Assembly: GCA_036381495.1 (NCBI GenBank)
Contig: DASVCS010000135.1
Location: forward strand, 62,001 to 126,000
DNA: 64,000 nucleotides
Source: DASVCS01 sp036381495
GTDB taxonomy: Bacteria; Gemmatimonadota; Gemmatimonadetes; Longimicrobiales; RSA9
Reading direction: 5' to 3'
Numbering within the stretch: the first letter of the stretch is position 1; every line of letters begins with the position of its first letter. This document shows, in pieces, positions 58,939 through 64,000 of this stretch. The translations under genes were made by a program, and so were the position numbers. A model generated the notes under the pieces. It was not told where the DNA came from. It worked only from the letters and a program-made list of their open reading frames with translations, and ran no database searches.

Positions 58939-59418
58939 TCAGCCGGACGCGCCGCCGTCCGCGGCCTCCTCGCCCCCGACCGGCCGGCCGCCCTCGCCGT
59001 CGTAGTCGGACACGGGCTCGGCGGCGCCGAGCAGCGGCTGCTCCCCCATGATGCCGCCGATCGCGCTCCCGCCGACGGTCCACGTCGGGAAGTGGCGGAG
59101 CGCCTCGGCGACGTCCTCGGTCGAGGGTCCGAGGCCGGCGCCCTTGTACCGCTCGTATCCCGAGCGCACGATGTCGGCGACGTCATCCCAGGCGGCGGGC
59201 GGTCCCATCCCGTTCCAGCTTTCGCGGAGGTACTCCTCGACTTCGCGGAACGGGCGTTCGGCGAACCGGTCGCGGGCATCGAAGCCGTGCCGGAAGGCGC
59301 GCTCGACCTGATCCCACGAGAGGTCGCGCGCCTCGATCCACTTCTTCTGGAATTCCGGATCTTCGACCGGTCCGGCGAGCGGCTGCTCTGCCGCATCCCT
59401 CCCGCGGTCGTCGGGCAT
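58939..59418 (-). CDS. Soluble protein of unknown function with strong ribosome site
   Basis: 159 residues from ATG 59418, preceded by AAGGAGGT, a full-complement Shine-Dalgarno that implies high translation. The chain is helical and acidic (DPEFQKKWIEARDLSWDQVE, then RAFRHGFDARDRFAERPFRE), followed by WDDVADIVRSGYERYKGAG, and ends with Gly/Glu-rich sequence. No known family; it could be a general stress-type protein of the kind with repeated W-x-x-V/A-R/K segments. It converges with mqnA, four bases apart. Confidence 0.72.
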   Translation of the reverse strand: MPDDRGRDAAEQPLAGPVEDPEFQKKWIEARDLSWDQVERAFRHGFDARDRFAERPFREVEEYLRESWNGMGPPAAWDDVADIVRSGYERYKGAGLGPSTEDVAEALRHFPTWTVGGSAIGGIMGEQPLLGAAEPVSDYDGEGGRPVGGEEAADGGASG

Positions 59419-59555
59419 GTCGACCTCCTTGCGTCGATGCTCTCTCCGGCGGCGCCCGCGGGGCGGGGGTTGCAAGGCCTGGACCGCGTTGCGGCGCGGC
59501 GGACGCGGCGGCGTCAGGGTGGACATGAAGCGCGCGCCACGGCTATGTTTAGCGC

Positions 59556-60338
59556 ATGAATCGCGGGTTGGCGGCACCGGTCGGGCGGCTTGGACGGTCC
59601 GTTCTGGACGCGGCGGCGCACTTCGGCCGGTTCGGCCAGTTCGGCTGGGAGATCGTGCGCGCGCTGCCCCGGACGGAGACGTGGGCCCGTCTGGTGGTCG
59701 TCGAGATGGGGCGGCTGGGCGTCGAGTCGATTCCGATTGCGCTCTTCATTGCCGGCTTCACCGGCATCGTCCTGGCACTCCAGGCGTCCTACACGCTGAC
59801 CGGCGCGGTGCCTCGCTACTTCGTGGGCGTGCTGGTCGAGAAGACCATGATCCTCGAGCTCGGCCCGGTGCTGACCGGACTTGCGCTTGCCGGCCGGGTC
59901 GGCGCGAACATCGCGGCCGAGATCGGGACCATGCGCGTGACGGAGCAAATCGATGCGCTCGAAACGCTCGCCTACGACCCCATCGCGTACCTCGCCGTGC
60001 CACGGGTCCTCGCGGGAGTCGTGATGTTCCCCGCCGTCGTCGCTTTCGCCGATGCCTTCGGTATCGTGACGGGCTGGATCACGTCGATCAGCCTGCTCGA
60101 GCTTTCGGCGCCGGAATTCGCGCACGGCCTCCAGCTCTTTTTCACGCCCTTCGACGTGCGGTACTCGCTGATCAAGGCGATGTCGTTCGGTCTGGCCGTG
60201 ACGGCGACGGGCTGCTTCTTCGGCTTTACCACGATTGGCGGCGCGGCCGCGGTGGGCCGGGCGACCACGCGATCGGTCGTCGTGAGCAGTGTGGCGATCC
60301 TCGCGCTGGATGCCTTCTGGGCCGCCACGCTGCTATGA
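59556..60338 (+). CDS. mlaE: MlaE-type ABC lipid transporter permease
   Basis: 260 residues with about five membrane helices. The conserved core is TGIVLALQASYTLTGAVPRY, then ELGPVLTGLALAGRVGANIA, then AEIGTMRVTEQIDALETLAY. With MlaF and MlaD it forms the inner-membrane machine that moves phospholipids between inner and outer membrane, which supports a diderm cell. The stop overlaps the MlaF start (ATGA). Confidence 0.93.
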   Translation: MNRGLAAPVGRLGRSVLDAAAHFGRFGQFGWEIVRALPRTETWARLVVVEMGRLGVESIPIALFIAGFTGIVLALQASYTLTGAVPRYFVGVLVEKTMILELGPVLTGLALAGRVGANIAAEIGTMRVTEQIDALETLAYDPIAYLAVPRVLAGVVMFPAVVAFADAFGIVTGWITSISLLELSAPEFAHGLQLFFTPFDVRYSLIKAMSFGLAVTATGCFFGFTTIGGAAAVGRATTRSVVVSSVAILALDAFWAATLL

Positions 60339-61084
60339 GCATCCAGGTCAGCAACGTGTACAAGGCGTTCGGCGACAAGGTCGTCCTGGACGGCGTGTCG
60401 TTCGAGGTCCACGAGGGCGAGACGCTGGCCATCATCGGGGCGTCGGGCGCGGGGAAGTCCGTGCTCCTCAAGCTGATGGTCCGGCTGCTACGGCCGGACG
60501 CGGGCACGGTGCGGGTGGACGGGGAGAATCTGGCGCAGCTCACGCGGGATCAGCTCTTCCTGTTGCGGCGCCGGATCGGTTACGTGTTCCAGTTCGCAGC
60601 GCTGTTCGACTCGATGACCGTGGCCGATAATGTGGCCATGGGCCTGCGGCGGCTGCGGGAGAACGGGGCGGTCGAGATCGCGGCGCGGGTCGAAGAGGCA
60701 CTGGCGCTTGTCGAGCTCGAAGGGCTCGGCGGCCGGCTCCCGTCCGAGCTGTCGGGAGGACAGCGCAAGCGAGTCGGCCTCGCGCGGGCCATCGCGCTCC
60801 GGCCCAAGTACCTGCTCTACGACGAGCCGACGACTGGGCTCGATCCCGTGACGGCGGCGGTGATCGACGGGTTGATGCTCAAGATGGACCGCGAGCTGGG
60901 CGTGACCAGCGTCGTGGTGACCCACGACATGGAGAGCGCCTACCGGGTGGCGGACCGGATCGCCATGCTGCACGAGGGCAAGATCCGGTTCGTGGGCACG
61001 CCGGCGGAGATCCGATCCGTGCGTGACCCGGTGGTTCGCGCGTTCATTGAAGGGAGGCCGGATCTGATGGAGGAGGTCTCTTGA
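60335..61084 (+). CDS. mlaF: MlaF-type ABC transporter ATP-binding protein
   Basis: 249 residues. Walker A is GASGAGKS, the Q-loop is in YVFQFAALFDSMTV, the signature is LSGGQRKRV, Walker B is YLLYDEPTTGLDPVT and the H-loop VVTHDM. This is the motor of the Mla lipid transporter. It is coupled to mlaE by ATGA and to the following gene by TTGA. Confidence 0.94.
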   Translation: MSIQVSNVYKAFGDKVVLDGVSFEVHEGETLAIIGASGAGKSVLLKLMVRLLRPDAGTVRVDGENLAQLTRDQLFLLRRRIGYVFQFAALFDSMTVADNVAMGLRRLRENGAVEIAARVEEALALVELEGLGGRLPSELSGGQRKRVGLARAIALRPKYLLYDEPTTGLDPVTAAVIDGLMLKMDRELGVTSVVVTHDMESAYRVADRIAMLHEGKIRFVGTPAEIRSVRDPVVRAFIEGRPDLMEEVS

Positions 61085-62070
61085 GGCAGCGCTCGGAAGT
61101 CGTCGTGGGCGTCGTCATCCTGCTGAGCGCGCTGCTCGTCTTTCTCGGGACCCTATGGTTGAAGGGCGAGCGTCTCGGCCAGCAGGAGATGACGATCGAA
61201 GCGCGGTTCCGCGAAGTGGGCCAGCTCATGGTCGGGAACGCGGTCAAGCTGCGGGGCGTTCCGATCGGCGAGGTCGAGTCGATCGCGCTCGAGCCGGGCG
61301 GCGAGGGCGTGATCGTCCGCCTGCGCATCGATCGGGATGCGCCGTTGCCCGCGGATCCGGTGGTGCTGCTGTCGATGGAGTCGATGTTCGGCGACTGGCA
61401 GGCCGAGATCTTCCCTCGCGAACGGTTCCCGACGTACGCGTACGCGGAGTCGCCGGATCCCGCCGTGCTGCCCGGCTACTCGCTGCCCGATATCTCGCGG
61501 CTGACCGCCGCAGCCGACCAGATCGCGGCGAACCTCGCCACACTCACCGACCGCGTCGAGCTCGCCTTCACGGAGGAGACGGCACACAACATCCGGAGCG
61601 CCATCGAGAACATCGAGGAGGTCAGCGGTGCGTTGACCCGACTGGTCGGCAGTCAACAGCAGGCGATCGACGAGGTGGCGGCGAACCTGGCGGCGGCCAC
61701 CGAGACGGTGAGCGAGGCGGCGGAGGCGATGCGCCGCGCCTTCACGGAAGTCGAAGCGGCCGTGGCGGACGGCGAGCTGACGCAGATCGTCGACAACATC
61801 GAGCGGACGACGGCGCAACTCGATACGCTGACGGCGCGGCTGGCTGCCGCGAGCGGACAGTTCGGTACGACGATCGGCGTGGCCGACAGCACGCTGCGCG
61901 CCGTGGGTGCCGTCGCGACGCGGTTGCAGCAGGGCGAGGGGACGCTCGGCCGATTGCTACAGGACACGACGCTGTACTCGGACCTGGTGCGCACGAACGC
62001 GCTGCTCCAGGCGCTGCTCGAGGACTTCAAGGCGAACCCGGGGAAGTACATCAAGCTGGAGATCTTTTAG
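61081..62070 (+). CDS. mlaD: MlaD-type MCE protein of the Mla transporter
   Basis: 329 residues from TTG 61081. A transmembrane helix (about 7-27) is followed by the MCE domain (MTIEARFREVGQLMVGNAVK, then LRGVPIGEVESIALEPGG). The C-terminal half is a long helical region with regular Leu/Ala spacing (IDEVAANLAAATETVSEAAE), longer than E. coli MlaD, as in many non-proteobacterial MCE proteins that form tubes. It completes the mlaE-mlaF-mlaD operon. Confidence 0.88.
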   Translation: MRQRSEVVVGVVILLSALLVFLGTLWLKGERLGQQEMTIEARFREVGQLMVGNAVKLRGVPIGEVESIALEPGGEGVIVRLRIDRDAPLPADPVVLLSMESMFGDWQAEIFPRERFPTYAYAESPDPAVLPGYSLPDISRLTAAADQIAANLATLTDRVELAFTEETAHNIRSAIENIEEVSGALTRLVGSQQQAIDEVAANLAAATETVSEAAEAMRRAFTEVEAAVADGELTQIVDNIERTTAQLDTLTARLAAASGQFGTTIGVADSTLRAVGAVATRLQQGEGTLGRLLQDTTLYSDLVRTNALLQALLEDFKANPGKYIKLEIF

Positions 62071-62111
62071 AGGGCTAGGGCTAGGGCTAGGGCTAGGGCG
62101 AGGGCTGGGAA
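62071..62111 (+). repeat. GGGCTA tract, copy 3 (single arm)
   Basis: Immediately after the mlaD stop: four GGGCTA units, then GGGCGA and GGGCTGGG on the plus strand, six GGG runs each 3 nt apart. This is a quadruplex-forming pattern on the coding strand between mlaD and lysC. Unlike copies 1 and 2 it has no complementary right arm. Confidence 0.85.
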
Positions 62112-62134
62112 CGGTCGGTGCAGGATGGGAGGGC

Positions 62135-63370
62135 GTGGCGAAGCTGGTGTTGAAGTTCGGCGGGAGCTCGGTGGCGACGCCCGAGCGGATCCGTTCGGTC
62201 GCGGCGCGGGTCGTGCGGGAGCGGCGTGCGGGAGCGGAGCTGGTCGTGGTCGTGTCGGCGATGGGCGATACGACGGACGATCTGCTGGCGCTGGCGGGTG
62301 CGATCTGCGATGATCCGCGGCGCTGCTACCCGCGGGAGCTGGACATGCTGCTCTCGGCGGGGGAGCGGATCACGATGGCGCTGCTCGCGATGGCGATCGG
62401 GGAGGGCGGCGTGCAGGCGATCAGCTTCACGGGTTCGCAGGCGGCGATCATCACGGATACGGTGCACACGGGCGCACGGATCCGCGAGATCCGGGCGACG
62501 CGTGTGCGCGAGGAGCTGGCGCAGGGCCGGGTCGTGATCGTGGCCGGGTTCCAGGGTGTGAGCACGCAGCGGGAGGTGACCACGCTGGGGCGGGGCGGGT
62601 CGGATACGACGGCGGTGGCGCTGGCGGCGGCGCTGGGTGCGGAGCGTTGTGACATCTACACGGATGTCGACGGTGTGTACACGGCCGATCCGCGGCGGGT
62701 GGCCGCGTCGCGGCGGATCGCGCGGATCGACTACGAGGAGATGCTGGAGCTGGCGCACTCCGGCGCACAGGTGATGCATCCGCGAGCCGTCGAAATCGGC
62801 GCCCGGTTCGGCGTGCCGATCCGGGTGGCTTCGAGCTTCCGGGACGATGATACGGGTACGCTGATCGCGCGAAAGGATCGCGACATGGAGGAACCGGTAC
62901 TGACGGGGCTGGCATCGGAGGCGGGCCATGCGCGGCTGGTCCTGCGCGGTCTGCCGGCCGGGATGGGCGCGATCACGGCGGTGCTGTCCCGACTCGCGGA
63001 GGCGGGGGTGAGCGTGGACATGGTGTCGCAGGGGGAATACGCGGACGGCCGCCGGCAACTCCAGCTCTCTGTGCGCGAGGACGTGCTGCCGGAGGCGCGC
63101 GCGGAATGCGCGGCGCTCGTCGAGTCGCTGGGCGGTGGCACGGTGTCGGTGCAATCGGGGTTGACGCGCGTCGCGCTGGTCGGGAGCGGTATGCACGGAC
63201 GGCCGGGCGTGTATGCGCAGGCGTTCCGGACGCTCGCGGCCGAGGAGATCGAGGTGTACGGCGTGTCGACGTCGTCGATCTCGATCGCGCTGCTGATCGA
63301 CACGGCGGATGAGGGCCGGGCGCTCACGGCGTTGCACGATGCGTTCGAGCTGGGAAGGGAGGCCGTTTGA
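62135..63370 (+). CDS. lysC: Aspartate kinase
   Basis: 411 residues from GTG 62135 (GGGAGGG very close upstream; GTG 62147 is an alternative). The kinase domain begins KFGGSSVATPERI; substrate and ATP sites are in TLGRGGSDTTAVALAAALGA and DVDGVYTADPR. The C-terminal half has two ACT domains (GHARLVLRGLPAGMGAITAV, then VALVGSGMHGRPGVYAQAF) that give feedback control by lysine and/or threonine. It catalyses the first step of the aspartate family pathway, and asd follows with a TTGA overlap. The GGGCTA tract lies in its leader. Confidence 0.95.
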   Translation: MAKLVLKFGGSSVATPERIRSVAARVVRERRAGAELVVVVSAMGDTTDDLLALAGAICDDPRRCYPRELDMLLSAGERITMALLAMAIGEGGVQAISFTGSQAAIITDTVHTGARIREIRATRVREELAQGRVVIVAGFQGVSTQREVTTLGRGGSDTTAVALAAALGAERCDIYTDVDGVYTADPRRVAASRRIARIDYEEMLELAHSGAQVMHPRAVEIGARFGVPIRVASSFRDDDTGTLIARKDRDMEEPVLTGLASEAGHARLVLRGLPAGMGAITAVLSRLAEAGVSVDMVSQGEYADGRRQLQLSVREDVLPEARAECAALVESLGGGTVSVQSGLTRVALVGSGMHGRPGVYAQAFRTLAAEEIEVYGVSTSSISIALLIDTADEGRALTALHDAFELGREAV

Positions 63371-64000
63371 GGATCGCGATACTCGGGGCGACCGGTGCGG
63401 TCGGTCGCACGATGCTGCGCGTGCTCGAGGAGCGGGCGCTGCCGGTCGACGAGATCGTGCCGCTCGCCTCCCCACGCTCGCGCGGGGTCCGTCTGAGCTG
63501 GCGCGGCCGGGAGTGGGAGGTCGCGGAGCCAGCGCCGGAGCGGTTCGATGGGTGCACCGTCGCGCTCTTCTCGGCCGGCGCGGCGCGGAGCCGGCAGTGG
63601 GCGCCGCGCGCGGCGGAGCGCGGCGCAGTGGTGATCGACAACTCGTCGGCCTGGCGCATGGATCCGGAGGTGCCGCTGGTGGTGCCGGAGGTCAATGCGG
63701 AGCGGATCGGCGAACGGCCGCGGGGAATCATCGCGAATCCGAACTGCGTGACGATCCAGCTCGTGCTCGCCCTCGAGGCGCTGCGTCGCGCCGGCGGGTT
63801 GCGGCGCGTGGTGGCGAGCACGTACCAGGCGGTCTCGGGCGCCGGACAACACGGCGTGGCCGCGCTGAACGCCGAGATGGCGGGCGGCACATCGCCGGAG
63901 ACGCCGTTTCCGGCCCCGATCGCCGGCAACGTGATCCCCTGGGTCGGCGCCGCCGGGGCGGACGGGTGGACGGAAGAGGAGGAGAAGGTCCGGAACGAGA
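63367..64000 (+). CDS. asd: Aspartate-semialdehyde dehydrogenase, 5' part (gene runs off the window)
   Basis: 211 codons are visible from TTG 63367, which overlaps the lysC stop. The NADP site is GATGAVGRTML (about 7-17); IDNSSAWRMDPEVPLVVPEV and the catalytic Cys127 in ANPNCVTIQL follow, then TYQAVSGAGQHG. The frame is open to the last base. It reduces aspartyl phosphate made by LysC, giving a coupled two-gene unit for lysine, threonine and methionine precursors. Confidence 0.93.
   Translation, partial: MRIAILGATGAVGRTMLRVLEERALPVDEIVPLASPRSRGVRLSWRGREWEVAEPAPERFDGCTVALFSAGAARSRQWAPRAAERGAVVIDNSSAWRMDPEVPLVVPEVNAERIGERPRGIIANPNCVTIQLVLALEALRRAGGLRRVVASTYQAVSGAGQHGVAALNAEMAGGTSPETPFPAPIAGNVIPWVGAAGADGWTEEEEKVRNE

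Noticed and set aside
62071..62134. Lysine riboswitch in front of lysC
   Set aside because: Only 64 bases separate mlaD from lysC and they are mostly the GGGCTA tract; too short for the lysine aptamer.

Overview
The window is a GC-rich bacterial chromosome segment with dense coding, many GTG and TTG starts and many 4-base start/stop overlaps. Promoters that can be read follow a housekeeping pattern, TTGAC(A/G), about 17 nt, then TAnnnT (often TATCTT or TATATT). Two Rho genes, the futalosine menaquinone enzyme MqnA, a PPi/ATP mixed-group phosphofructokinase, paired DUF4097 proteins under an ECF sigma factor, and an Mla-type lipid transporter fit a diderm such as a member of Gemmatimonadota. 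That assignment is inference. No rRNA, tRNA, CRISPR array, phage or insertion sequence was found.

Layout. 1-5.3 kb: CBS-domain fragment, a fused alpha-beta 2-oxo acid dehydrogenase E1 (minus strand), a short operon with a pilin-G-like protein and a DedA-like membrane protein, coaE and a PHP phosphoesterase. 5.3-8 kb: DHH phosphoesterase and a TIGR00300/LOR-SDH enzyme. 8-12.1 kb: a Rho paralogue without the N-terminal domain, divergent from a cysteine-desulfurase-like enzyme, then a DEAD-box helicase. 12.3-15.3 kb: ECF sigma, anti-sigma and two DUF4097 proteins. 15.4-18.5 kb: orphan hydantoinase B plus two alpha/beta hydrolases (minus). 18.6-25.3 kb: small conserved proteins, PBP2 and a TPR/TPR/zinc-ribbon operon. 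25.4-32.7 kb: cytochrome c and cupredoxin-like lipoproteins, an isopropylmalate/isocitrate-type dehydrogenase, thiolase, a thioredoxin-fold protein, unknown lipoproteins and 3-hydroxyacyl-CoA dehydrogenase. 32.9-34.9 kb: Ca2+/H+ antiporter and an unknown protein (minus).

34.9-36.3 kb has no gene. It carries three minus-strand modules built to one plan: -35, 17 nt, -10, exactly 47 nt, then a terminator hairpin with a near-constant loop. These look like tandem small RNAs and are the most unusual feature of the window. 36.3-40.6 kb holds small proteins, ssb and a D-amino acid transaminase. 40.6-44.2 kb holds a c-di-AMP synthase with the archaeal DacZ layout and a two-domain M16 peptidase. 44.3-48.7 kb holds enoyl-CoA hydratase, recF, a DUF721/DciA-like gene and gyrB. 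48.7-55 kb holds a glycosyltransferase, canonical rho (minus), and a paralogous pair of unknown proteins around a multi-pass membrane protein and a gene-poor repeat patch. 55-64 kb holds a histidine kinase, pfk, an MCE protein, mqnA, mlaE-mlaF-mlaD, lysC and the start of asd.

A second recurring element is a GGGCTA/GGGGCT tract with quadruplex potential. It occurs at 22.1 kb and 29.0 kb as long inverted repeats and at 62.1 kb as a single arm in front of lysC. Functional threads are acyl-CoA metabolism (E1 fusion, thiolase, hydroxyacyl-CoA dehydrogenase, crotonase), nucleotide second messengers (DacZ-like cyclase and a DHH phosphoesterase), transcription termination (two Rho proteins) and envelope upkeep (PBP2, Mla, DUF4097, M16 peptidase).
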